DNA from: Planctomycetia bacterium
GTDB taxonomy: Bacteria; Planctomycetota; Planctomycetia; Pirellulales; JALHLM01
Assembly (NCBI GenBank): GCA_034440135.1
Contig: JAWXBP010000009.1
Coordinates: 1 to 64,000, forward strand
Length of the DNA stretch: 64,000 nucleotides
Direction: 5' to 3'
Position 1 is the stretch's first letter; every line of letters begins with the position of its first letter. The translations under genes were made by a program, and so were the position numbers. This document shows, in pieces, positions 36,212 to 44,631 of this stretch. Under the pieces are notes generated by a model. The model was not told the origin of the DNA. It saw only the letters and a program-made list of their open reading frames with translations, and ran no database searches.

Positions 36212-37538
36212 TAGTCTGGCCGTTTCGCTCCTTCATGGACCGTGCTTTACTTGCGGGCTTTTCGCGGAGGAACACGAGCCGCGGATGCGCGTGATGATCG
36301 AGACGGACGCGGGGGGCGATCCGGATGATGAGCAGTCGCTCGTGCGGTTTCTCTTGTATGCGAGCGAGTGGGATATCGCGGGGATCATCGCCAATCGGCC
36401 GCTGGCACGCGACGGAGAAAATCTGAACACGGTGCGGACCGGCCTCGGCATCGTGCGCCGGCAGATTGACGCGTATGGCGAGTGCTATCCGAACCTGGTT
36501 CAGCACGATGCCCGATTTCCCACCGAGGCGTTCCTCCAAGCGCATACTGTTCCCGGTCACAACGATGTGGACGATGGCGTGCAGTTGCTGATCGACGCGG
36601 TCGATCGCGATGATCCGCGGCCGCTCTGGTTTTGCAATTGGGGCACCGATGACGGCGCCGCGCTGAGTTGCCTACGGCGCGCGTTGGATCGCGTGTTCGC
36701 GGAGCGCGGCCCCGACGGTTATGCGCGCTTCAAAAGTCGGATCCGGCTTAGTTCGTCCGATGAATTCGGCGCGCACACGTACGACATCGCGCCGGCGTTT
36801 CCGTTTTGGGTCGATACCTTTCGTCCCGAGATTGATCGCCGGCGGTGGTATCATCGCTTCTCCGCCATCACGGCCACCGCTGGCGGTTTCGACATCGAGC
36901 GGGACGTCCGCACGGGGCATGGCCCGCTCGGCGCGCTCTATCCGACGAACACGACCCATCCACAGAAGGAAGGGGATTCGATGTCGTTCATGTACCTCGT
37001 CCCCACCGGCATGAACGACCCCAACCACCCGGACTGGGGCAGTTGGGCCGGCCGCTACGGGCTTCAAGACGAAGCCCAGGGACGTCAATATTTTTGGGCG
37101 AATCAGAGCGACGCGTGGCGCGGCACGACGCATCGGGAGAATTCGCTTGCGCGCTGGGCGGAGCATTTGCAGAATGATTTTCGGGCACGCCTCGATTGGT
37201 GCGTGAATCCGCGCGATCAGGCGAATCATCCGCCGAAGGTCAGCATCGACGGCGAACTGCACCGCACCGCGAAGGCCGGGGAAGAAATCATCCTCGATGG
37301 CTCGCCTTCAACAGATCTCGACGGCGATCAGCTTCACTTCGCGTGGATGCACTATGCCGAAGCGAGTTCCGGCCACGTCGCCATCGACCTCCGCGATGCA
37401 GACAAATCACGCGCGACGTTTACCGTCCCAGACGCGCCGGCTGGCGCAGCCATCCAATGCGTCCTGACGGTCACTGACGATGGCGAACCCGCGTTAACGC
37501 GCTACGCCCGCGTGATTGTCACCGTCGCCGACGAATAA
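36162..37538 (+). CDS. Sde0182-type exported nucleoside-hydrolase-like protein (DUF1593)
   Basis: 458 residues. The signal peptide contains FASFAVASLAVSLL, part of it encoded by an inverted-repeat arm. The main domain (about 43-340) begins RVMIETDAGGDPDDEQSLVR, the acidic calcium/ribose site of nucleoside-hydrolase-like DUF1593 proteins, and contains LWFCNWGTDDGAALS. The last 90 residues form an Ig-like C-terminal domain (EIILDGSPSTDLDGDQLHF and ALTRYARVIVTVAD). Members act extracytoplasmically on carbohydrates. ATG at 36162. The substrate is unknown; polysaccharide-related use is inferred from family context. Confidence 0.85.
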   Translation: MLRRSAFSRCFASFAVASLAVSLLHGPCFTCGLFAEEHEPRMRVMIETDAGGDPDDEQSLVRFLLYASEWDIAGIIANRPLARDGENLNTVRTGLGIVRRQIDAYGECYPNLVQHDARFPTEAFLQAHTVPGHNDVDDGVQLLIDAVDRDDPRPLWFCNWGTDDGAALSCLRRALDRVFAERGPDGYARFKSRIRLSSSDEFGAHTYDIAPAFPFWVDTFRPEIDRRRWYHRFSAITATAGGFDIERDVRTGHGPLGALYPTNTTHPQKEGDSMSFMYLVPTGMNDPNHPDWGSWAGRYGLQDEAQGRQYFWANQSDAWRGTTHRENSLARWAEHLQNDFRARLDWCVNPRDQANHPPKVSIDGELHRTAKAGEEIILDGSPSTDLDGDQLHFAWMHYAEASSGHVAIDLRDADKSRATFTVPDAPAGAAIQCVLTVTDDGEPALTRYARVIVTVADE

Positions 37539-37602
37539 GGCGAACGCGGCTCAATAAGCCCTCGGCGTCTCAGCGCCTCCGCGGTTCAAAATGGCAGACC
37601 CG

Positions 37603-39144
37603 CTATTCCAGCCACACCGCGATGTGCTTTGAGCCCTCGTCCATCTGAAACACCGGGCCAGGCGTGTAGCCGCGGCGGCGGATGTCGCGGACGATTTGTT
37701 CCAGTTCGATGTGGCGTTCGCGAATCTTCACCATCAATTCGGGATCGAGCAACTGTTCCAGGTCGTCGATGCCTGTGGCGTTGGCGGTCAGTTCGACTTT
37801 CGTATGACCTGATTCACTGACGCGAATCTTCAGCCACTGCGCGAGACTGCGGAAGTCGCGATACGACTGGGTCGGCATCGGCATGGCCAGCGACGCCATT
37901 TCACCGGAGAGACCGTGCATGCACGGCCACAGCATGCGCCGCCAATTCACCGGAGCGCCCAAACCGCGCAGGTAGTAAAGCAGTCCGTGAAATGCCCGCA
38001 TCAGGAAAATCATCTCGGCCGGACCGGCGATGCGGAAATTCCAACGGTCATCACCGAGGACGTCCCGCATGCGCTCATCAAGCCGCCAGTGCGCGAGGTC
38101 AAAGTTATGATCGGCCACGAACGGTTCGAGCAGCACCTGGCAAAGCGCCGGCAGTTTGTCCGCCAGCGGCGCCAAGTATTCAGGGCGAAAGCCCAGCTTC
38201 ACGAACAACGGCAACGGCGGTTCGCAATGTTGTTCCGTGGCGCGGATCAGTCGCAACAGCGCCAGCACCGTCTCGCGCGACGGTTCGTAGACGCAGCCGA
38301 AATCGTACAGGACGAGTTTCGGACCGGAGTCCGTCATCCGGAAACGCAGATTCCCAGGATGCAAGTCTGCGTGAACCTGTCGGCGCATGAACAGTCCGTG
38401 CAGGAATGTGCGGACCATCTGCTGGGCGAGGTCGCGGCGCTGCTCGGCGCTCCACTCCGCCACGACCACGTCCCAGTGATCGCCATCTTCCCATTCGGTG
38501 ACGAGCACTTGCTCGTGGGAAAAGTCCGTCAGCACGCGGGGCACGACCAGAAACGGTTCGCGCGCGGCCCAATCGCGGAAGCGGCGCTGGTGCTCGGCCT
38601 CGGCGGCGTAGTCCAATTCTCGGTCGAGATCCTGCGTGATCACGTCGCGATAGCGCCGCATGTCGAAGCCGCGGCGCAGATTGCCCAGCGGCATACTGAG
38701 CCAGCCGAGCATGCGGAGGTCGGTTTCCACGGCGTCGCGCACGCCCGGGTACTGCACTTTGACGGCCACCTCCACGCCATTGCGCGTGACGCCGCGATGC
38801 ACCTGGCCGAGCGAGGCCGCCTGGCCGCATGGATCGATCGAGGACATCACTTCCGCGACGGGCCGTCCCCACGCGCGGACAAGTAGCGGCTCAATCACTT
38901 CCCAGGGCAGAGCCTCGGCCGTTTCTTGGAGCGCCGCATATTGATCGGCGACGTGCTCGTCGCGATCCGAGAAACTCAACATCTGGCCGAGCTTTTGCGG
39001 CAGCCCTCGCAGCTTTCCCATCCGCTCCGCGAGGTGCCGGCGCACGCGCCGTTGGACCACCTCGTCGTCGCCTGCTCTCAGCCGGCACGCGCTCGCAGCC
39101 AAGTCCAGGTAACCGGCGGCGCGTCGCAAAGTGGCAAGGGGCAT
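37603..39144 (-). CDS. ABC1/AarF/UbiB-family atypical kinase
   Basis: 513 residues. The KxGQ-type motif appears as GLPQKLGQMLS, the Ala-rich loop as AASLGQVHR, the catalytic-domain lysine as VAVKVQYPGV, and the catalytic loop as VHADLHPGNL followed by YDFGCV. These mark the ABC1 family, which supports ubiquinone or other lipid biosynthesis in bacteria. No C-terminal membrane helices are obvious, unlike UbiB. The last 90 residues, after the kinase fold, are a separate small domain with many charged residues. Upstream lies a repeat, then the chemotaxis cluster on the same strand; a functional link is not apparent. Confidence 0.88.
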   Translation of the reverse strand: MPLATLRRAAGYLDLAASACRLRAGDDEVVQRRVRRHLAERMGKLRGLPQKLGQMLSFSDRDEHVADQYAALQETAEALPWEVIEPLLVRAWGRPVAEVMSSIDPCGQAASLGQVHRGVTRNGVEVAVKVQYPGVRDAVETDLRMLGWLSMPLGNLRRGFDMRRYRDVITQDLDRELDYAAEAEHQRRFRDWAAREPFLVVPRVLTDFSHEQVLVTEWEDGDHWDVVVAEWSAEQRRDLAQQMVRTFLHGLFMRRQVHADLHPGNLRFRMTDSGPKLVLYDFGCVYEPSRETVLALLRLIRATEQHCEPPLPLFVKLGFRPEYLAPLADKLPALCQVLLEPFVADHNFDLAHWRLDERMRDVLGDDRWNFRIAGPAEMIFLMRAFHGLLYYLRGLGAPVNWRRMLWPCMHGLSGEMASLAMPMPTQSYRDFRSLAQWLKIRVSESGHTKVELTANATGIDDLEQLLDPELMVKIRERHIELEQIVRDIRRRGYTPGPVFQMDEGSKHIAVWLE

Positions 39145-39148
39145 AGGG

Positions 39149-39255
39149 AGTGTGAAGTTTTCAGTTTTTAGTGTTCAGTATGTGACTACAGCGCTGGATC
39201 GTAAGCACAGTTTTTCATCTCCTCACTGAAAACTGAACACTGAACACTTCAAACT
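39149..39255. repeat. Inverted repeat, TTTTCAGT family, copy 2
   Basis: GTGAAGTTTTCAG-type motifs at the left face AAAACTGAACACTGAACAC and ACTTCAAACTC at the right, imperfectly complementary over 30 bp. Related to 10896-10975. It fills the gap between two same-strand genes and abuts the receiver-gene stop codon. Confidence 0.8.
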
Positions 39256-39627
39256 CTAGACGGACGTCGCCGCCACGTTCTCAATCGTGGCGACCAGCAG
39301 CTTTTTATCGAAGGGCTTCGTAATAAAGTCCGACGCGCCCTTGCGGAAGGCTTCTTTCAAGATCGTAGTTTGTTCCAGCGCGCTGACGACGATCACGCGC
39401 GCACCTGAGTCAATCGCCAGAATGCCTTCCAGCGCGTACAGTCCGTTAAACTGCGGCATCACGAGATCAAGCGTGACGACATCCGGCCGCAGTTCGCCGT
39501 AGCGTTCCACGGCGTCGCGGCCGTTCGCGGCTTCGCCGACGACTTCGAAGCCTGCCTCGGTGGCGGCCTCTTTAATCAGCTCACGGATGATCATTGCGTC
39601 GTCGACAACAAGCAATCGGACTGGCAT
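39256..39627 (-). CDS. CheY-like response regulator (chemotaxis cluster)
   Basis: 123 residues. A complete receiver: RLLVVDDAMII, phospho-Asp in VVTLDLVMPQFNG, switch Ser in VIVVSALEQT, Lys in FITKPFDKK. AAGGA lies about 10 bases before the ATG. No output domain. It is the last gene of the minus-strand chemotaxis cluster, after cheD, so it is probably the motor-output CheY or a phosphate sink. A second CheY-like gene is at 47584 on the other strand. Confidence 0.88.
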   Translation of the reverse strand: MPVRLLVVDDAMIIRELIKEAATEAGFEVVGEAANGRDAVERYGELRPDVVTLDLVMPQFNGLYALEGILAIDSGARVIVVSALEQTTILKEAFRKGASDFITKPFDKKLLVATIENVAATSV

Positions 39628-39686
39628 GACGGAAAGTTCCTTAACTCGCGCGAACGGGGTCGCGTCATTCTGGTTCGTGGTTCTCG

Positions 39687-40178
39687 TTACAAAACAACCG
39701 CTGGTTGGCCTTGAACTTCAATGCTTAATGCGCCGGTGGCCGGATCGAACTCGACGCGGCGCCCCTGGCTGCCGCCCAAGTGCTCGGACACAACGCGAAC
39801 ATGCGCTTTGGCGAGCGCCGCCTTGACGGCCGCCGCATTGGCAATGCCGATCTGGAGCGGTCCGCTGGCCGCGAACATGCTGGCGCCGCCTGCCAGCTTG
39901 GCTTGGTAACCAGCCTTCAGTCCGGTGAGTTTTTCCAGTGCCGCCAACAGCGCCGGCACGGCCGTATCAGCGAACTTGCCGGGTCCGCCTTGGTGCCCGG
40001 TCGATTCCGGCAGAACAACGTGGGCCATGCCCGCGACGCGCAGCCGTGGATGATACAGGCAGACGGCAACGCACGAGCCTAGCACCGAGGCGAGCCGGAC
40101 CGGCGGTTGCGCCGTCAACAGCTGACCCATGCCGACAAACGGCGTGGCGCTGGTCTTGGTTGCTTCCGCGACGGTCAT
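39687..40178 (-). CDS. cheD: Chemoreceptor glutamine deamidase CheD
   Basis: 163 residues, deamidating receptor glutamines. The catalytic Cys is in VLGSCVAVCLYHP and the His in GMAHVVLPES; a conserved Thr lies in KFADTAVPAL. LAGGASMF, IGIANAAAV and LGGSQGRRVEFDPATG match the family order. I chose the ATG at 40178 (AGGGA adjacent); the frame is open far upstream across cheC without meaning. Next to a CheC-like gene, its known interaction partner, in the same operon. Confidence 0.93.
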   Translation of the reverse strand: MTVAEATKTSATPFVGMGQLLTAQPPVRLASVLGSCVAVCLYHPRLRVAGMAHVVLPESTGHQGGPGKFADTAVPALLAALEKLTGLKAGYQAKLAGGASMFAASGPLQIGIANAAAVKAALAKAHVRVVSEHLGGSQGRRVEFDPATGALSIEVQGQPAVVL

Positions 40179-40219
40179 TCCCTGATGCTCCGGCGTTGGT
40201 GCTCTAGTGTGATGGTGGA

Positions 40220-40837
40220 CTACGTGGCGGAGTGCAGCGCGTTTTCCATGCGCTTTCTCAACGCCAGCGTGGGCAGGAAGAAGACATTCCAATTCAGCTC
40301 TTCGTCGGCCCGATGAAATGCCGTGCGGCAGATCACGGCTTGATCGCAGGTCATGGCCTGTCCGACCAACGCTTGTTCCAGCACGCTCGCGCCGTAGTCC
40401 TGCACGAAATACGGCGGCGAGGGGACCAGTTCCACGTCGACGAGCCGCGTCAACGCATTCATGTAAGCACAGCCGAGGATGTTGCCCGTCTCGGTCAAGG
40501 CAGATTTTTCCAGCGCCGTCCATTCCCCGTCGACGCTTGGCTCCCGGCCTAGCAACGCGGCGGCCAGGCGGCGACCGTTCTGATCGTCGAACGTGAGGAT
40601 CATCTCGCCGCCGATTTCGCCGGCCAGGCTCAGCACGACCATCGTCACGAGCTCGTGCGCCCAATCGAGTTCCTGGCACACGTTCTCGAGCGGAATCTCG
40701 CGGACCTCGTCGAGGCTGAGCGTAATCAAGCCGTTCGTCCAGCGGCACATCGCGGCCGAAGCCTCGTGCGTCGCCGCGCCGAACAACTCGTGGAGAATCA
40801 CCAATTCGGGAAGCATGGAATCTGGTTTCCTGGTCAT
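40220..40837 (-). CDS. cheC: CheC-like phosphatase
   Basis: 205 residues. The phosphatase-site phrase ALTETGNILGCAYMNAL (E-x2-N) is present in the middle, with a related but degenerate first site (ALDEVRE-type region near residue 40). CheC dephosphorylates CheY-P and regulates CheD. The start ATG overlaps the cheA stop (ATGA), so translation is coupled. cheD follows 41 bp later. The C-terminus LPTLALRKRMENALHSAT is poorly conserved. Call based on the one clear site and the cheA-cheC-cheD context. Confidence 0.78.
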   Translation of the reverse strand: MTRKPDSMLPELVILHELFGAATHEASAAMCRWTNGLITLSLDEVREIPLENVCQELDWAHELVTMVVLSLAGEIGGEMILTFDDQNGRRLAAALLGREPSVDGEWTALEKSALTETGNILGCAYMNALTRLVDVELVPSPPYFVQDYGASVLEQALVGQAMTCDQAVICRTAFHRADEELNWNVFFLPTLALRKRMENALHSAT

Positions 40838-43644
40838 GCTGATATTTCCTCGGACACGCCACGACGCTGAGCCGCTTCGACCAGTGCCGCGATGTCTAAA
40901 ATCAATGCCACGCGACCGTCGCCGAGGATGCTGGCCCCGGCGATACCCATGACGTGCCGATAATTCTCTGCGAGCGATTTGATGACGATGTCTTCCTCGC
41001 CCAGCAGATGATCGACCGTCAAGCCTAGCTCGCGACCTTCGCTGCCTAGGATCACCATCGTGATATCCGCTTGCGGATCGGCCGGCGCTAAGTCGTCTGA
41101 GCCATTCCACTCGAACAATTCATCGAGCCTGACGATGGAAACCACGCGCCCGCGGACCGTCGATGTGGGCACGCCGTGTACGGTATTCACTTTATCCGCG
41201 CTGATGCGCACGATCTCTACCACTGATTCGATCGGCAGCGCGAAGATCCCGCCATCGACTTCGGCCATCAAGCTCGGCAAAATGGCCATCGTCAGCGGGA
41301 GCTTGATGGTCAGCGTCACGCCCTGCCCGGGCACACTGTCGACGTCTACGGCGCCGTTCAGCTCTTCGATCTTGCTCTTGACGATATCCATGCCCATGCC
41401 GCGGCCGGAAATCTCCGTGACTTGTTCCGCGGTGCTGAAGCCGGGCTCCCAGATCAGGTTGTAGATCTGTTGCGGCGTCATCCGCTCGGCGTCGGCTGGC
41501 GTAATCAAGCCTCGATCCAGGGCTTTTTGTCGGATCCGTTCCGGGTCGAGCCCCTTACCGTCGTCGGTGACCTGAATCACGATGCGGTTGCCGCGATGAA
41601 ACGCGTTCAGCGTAATCACGCCTTGCGCGGGCTTGCCGGCCGCGACGCGCGCCTCGGGTTGCTCGATGCCGTGGTCGGCGGAGTTCCGCACCATGTGAAT
41701 CAGCGGGTCGCCCAACTCGTCGATCATCCGCTTATCGAGTTCAGTCTTCTCCCCCAGGATTTCCAAACGAACATCTTTTCCATTGGCCCGCGTGATGTCG
41801 CGGATTACCCGCCGGAAGCGCGTGAATAGCGGTCCGATCGGCACCATGCGCGTGTCCATCACCGTGCGCTGAATGCCTTCGGCGACGCGATCTAATTGAT
41901 GCACTGCCTCGAACAGGTCGTTGATGGAGGATCGCGCCGAGGCCAGCCGCTCCAACTCGTCGCGCAAGACGCCGAGGTCGCGTTGGATCGAACGCACCTG
42001 CGTCTGCAACACCGGCAGATTGACGGGCGCCGACCGATCGTCGTCTCGGTCCATAGCTCCCTCGAGCCGCTGCAATTGGCCGAACACTTCGTCCAACCGA
42101 TTGCGCAATCGTTTATTGCCGGTCGTTTGTTTGAGGCCTTCTCCGATCCGGGCGAAGCGTGCTTTATTGATGACGAGTTGACCGGCCAGATTCATCAATT
42201 GATCAAGTCGTTCGATATCGACGCGCAGAGTCTCGACCGGACGGTTCTCTTGTGTTTTCGCTTCGTCGGCCGTGGCGGCTCGCTCGCGCGGCGTTTCGAC
42301 TTGCGCTGCCGGCGCTGCCTGCAGCTGCGCGGCCGTTAACGGTTCCGCCTCGACCTCGGCCACGCCGACGATCTTCAGCCGAGCAGCGACGTTCGCCGCA
42401 TCCTGCGCGGTGGCCACGCCGAATTTCAGGTACTCGATCTGCTCCAGCGAATCCAATGCTTCGGAGCTGGGCTCGCTGTAGAAGATCTCGCCCAGTTGTA
42501 CGAGTCGTTCATAAACCAGCCGCGCTTTCAATCCGACCAGCGGGAAGTCCGCTTGGAAACGCACGCGCCCGATCACGCCGTCGCCGGCGCCTAGTCCAGC
42601 GCGACGAAGTTCGGCACGTTCGTCTTCCGACATCCGGACGGTCTTGACGGGCGAAGGAGCGGCCACGCTGATTGTCGGGGCTGGAGTTTCGAGTTGCAGG
42701 GCCAAGAGCGACTGGTAGGCCTCGCTAAAGCGGGCCGTGTCCGGAGCGCCGATCTTCAGACCGTCGATGTATCGACGCAACGCGTCGCCGCAGCGCAGCA
42801 AGACGTCGGACATTTGCGACGTCAAATCGGCGTTTCGTTCCAGTCGCTCCTGCAACAGATCTTCCATGCAATGCGAGAGTTTCGCGGCGCGGTTCAACCC
42901 GATGCTGGCGGCCGATCCCTTGATCCGGTGGCTGATGATCATCAGCGATTCAGTGCCGGAACGGTCGGTCCGGCCGTCGTCCCGGATCAACAGCTCGACG
43001 AACGTGTCGAGGGACATCTCCGTTTCGTCGATGAAGATGCCCAGGTACTTCGCCGGCACATCGGTTTCGTCGCGGATATCGGCGAACAAGTCGCCGCGCG
43101 GCGCCACGACTCGCGGCGCTTTCTCGGGTGCCGGCGGGGCCGGTAGCTCGGCGGCGAAGTGTTTCTCGACGTCGGCCTGGTCGCCGGCCGCGAGCGAACG
43201 TCCGCAGCGTTCCAGGACGTCTTGGATTTCGGCCGCGACGGCGCTGTAGTCCGGCGGCGTTGGCGTCGGATCTTTCAAGTATTCCACCATCGCGGATAGC
43301 CGGTCTACGGATTGGAACACGAGCTCGACCGTGTGCGGCTCGAAGCGCAGCTCGTCGCGACGAGCCGCGTCGAAGACGTTTTCGATTTTGTGGGTGAGTG
43401 CGTTAATGTCGGCGAGGCCGAGCATCGCCGACAAGCCCTTCAAGCTGTGCGCCGCCCGAAATAGCTCGTTCATCAACTGTTCATCGCACGACGCCGGCGC
43501 CCCGTCGGCGAGCGCATGCACCCAATCGTCCAATCGCAGCAGATTTTCGTTTAAGCGCAATAGGAGCTGCGAAGACTCGTCGAGAAAGTCGGCGAGCATG
43601 CTGTCCAGCAGGCTGTCGGCATCCGCAGCGGTGGATTCGCTCAT
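40834..43644 (-). CDS. cheA: Chemotaxis sensor kinase CheA with two HPt domains
   Basis: 936 residues. HPt 1 (about 10-115) has its phospho-His in RAAHSLKGLSAML; HPt 2 (about 190-310) has the second His in ISHRIKGSAASIGL. A P2-like region (about 345-440) follows, then the dimerisation helix pair beginning DIERLDQLMNLAGQLVINK. The ATPase domain shows the N-box HMVRNSADHGIE and the G-box VTDDGKGLDPE, and the C-terminal CheW-like domain VDSVPGQGVTLTIKLPL... leads to LILDIAALVEAAQ. I chose the ATG at 43644 after AAGGA. The start overlaps the cheR stop, and the stop overlaps the cheC start. Couples receptor signals to CheY. Confidence 0.95.
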   Translation of the reverse strand: MSESTAADADSLLDSMLADFLDESSQLLLRLNENLLRLDDWVHALADGAPASCDEQLMNELFRAAHSLKGLSAMLGLADINALTHKIENVFDAARRDELRFEPHTVELVFQSVDRLSAMVEYLKDPTPTPPDYSAVAAEIQDVLERCGRSLAAGDQADVEKHFAAELPAPPAPEKAPRVVAPRGDLFADIRDETDVPAKYLGIFIDETEMSLDTFVELLIRDDGRTDRSGTESLMIISHRIKGSAASIGLNRAAKLSHCMEDLLQERLERNADLTSQMSDVLLRCGDALRRYIDGLKIGAPDTARFSEAYQSLLALQLETPAPTISVAAPSPVKTVRMSEDERAELRRAGLGAGDGVIGRVRFQADFPLVGLKARLVYERLVQLGEIFYSEPSSEALDSLEQIEYLKFGVATAQDAANVAARLKIVGVAEVEAEPLTAAQLQAAPAAQVETPRERAATADEAKTQENRPVETLRVDIERLDQLMNLAGQLVINKARFARIGEGLKQTTGNKRLRNRLDEVFGQLQRLEGAMDRDDDRSAPVNLPVLQTQVRSIQRDLGVLRDELERLASARSSINDLFEAVHQLDRVAEGIQRTVMDTRMVPIGPLFTRFRRVIRDITRANGKDVRLEILGEKTELDKRMIDELGDPLIHMVRNSADHGIEQPEARVAAGKPAQGVITLNAFHRGNRIVIQVTDDGKGLDPERIRQKALDRGLITPADAERMTPQQIYNLIWEPGFSTAEQVTEISGRGMGMDIVKSKIEELNGAVDVDSVPGQGVTLTIKLPLTMAILPSLMAEVDGGIFALPIESVVEIVRISADKVNTVHGVPTSTVRGRVVSIVRLDELFEWNGSDDLAPADPQADITMVILGSEGRELGLTVDHLLGEEDIVIKSLAENYRHVMGIAGASILGDGRVALILDIAALVEAAQRRGVSEEISA

Positions 43645-44498
43645 CGAGCGCTTTTTCCTTCCGAGCTCTGATACAACCACGGTTGCAATCGCTGCAATTC
43701 ACGCAGCAAGTCCGACACGCCTTCGGCGGCGCCGGCGACCAGCAATCCGCCGGGCCGAATCAGCTTACGAACGTGGCCGACTGCGGTCTTTTTTGAGACG
43801 TCGTCGAAGTAAATCAGCACGTTCTTCAAGAACACCAGGTCGAACGGCGCTTCATTGAGCGGTTCAAGCAGGTTATGTTGCCGGAAGTTGATCATGCCGG
43901 TGAGGATGGGGTTCGCCTGCCACGAGGTTCCGTCCGGCTGGCGCGTGAAGTACTTCTTCTTGCAATTCTCCGGCACCAGGTGCATCGCCCGTTCGTTGAA
44001 AACGGCCTTTTTGGCCTGCTCCAGCGCGCCGACGCCAATATCCGTGCCGACGATTTGCACGCGCCATTCGGACAAGTTCGGCAACGTCGAAGCGATGCAG
44101 GTCGCGACCGTCATGGCCTCATCGCCCGTCGAGCACGCCGCCGACCAGATGCGCAGCGTTTTCGGCGCCTTGGTATCGCGCTCGCGCGCCGCGACGCCGG
44201 GCAGGAACTCCCTTTGGAGCCAGTCCCATTGCGCTTGATCGCGGAAGAGAAACGTTTCGTGCGTGGTGACCTCTTCCAGAAAGCGATCCCACTCCAAATC
44301 GCTGGGCGGCAACCGCTTGAGTTTGAGGTAGTACGCTTCGAACGTCTCGACGCCCGTCTGCTTGAGGCGGCGTCGGATCCGATTCGATAGCAGCGTTTTC
44401 TTCTGCGTCGAAATACGAATGCCCGTGACCTTGTAGATCAGGTCGACAAAGCGCGTCATCTCGGCGTCCGAGATCTGTTCCGCAGCGACTGGCGGCAT
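43641..44498 (-). CDS. cheR: Chemoreceptor methyltransferase CheR
   Basis: 285 residues. An N-terminal helical domain (about 15-85) with RFVDLIYKVTGIRIS is followed by the SAM-binding domain: TTHETFLFRD, RIWSAACSTGDEAMTVA, GTDIGVGALEQAKKAVF, FDLVFLKNVLIYFD. It methylates receptor glutamates for adaptation. I chose the ATG at 44498, directly after GAGGAG; a GTG eight codons upstream is less likely. No cheB methylesterase gene is seen in this cluster; CheC/CheD may carry part of adaptation. Confidence 0.95.
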   Translation of the reverse strand: MPPVAAEQISDAEMTRFVDLIYKVTGIRISTQKKTLLSNRIRRRLKQTGVETFEAYYLKLKRLPPSDLEWDRFLEEVTTHETFLFRDQAQWDWLQREFLPGVAARERDTKAPKTLRIWSAACSTGDEAMTVATCIASTLPNLSEWRVQIVGTDIGVGALEQAKKAVFNERAMHLVPENCKKKYFTRQPDGTSWQANPILTGMINFRQHNLLEPLNEAPFDLVFLKNVLIYFDDVSKKTAVGHVRKLIRPGGLLVAGAAEGVSDLLRELQRLQPWLYQSSEGKSAR

Positions 44499-44631
44499 GC
44501 GTTGCTCCTCAACTTGCGCCACGTCCCGCGGCGCTCGCGTTCCAATTCGAAGCGAGCGCCGCGGACGAGTGAATGCGCCGAGCCGCCGGGCGGTTCAGCT
44601 AGATCTTTCCCAAACCGTCCGACGAACTGCC

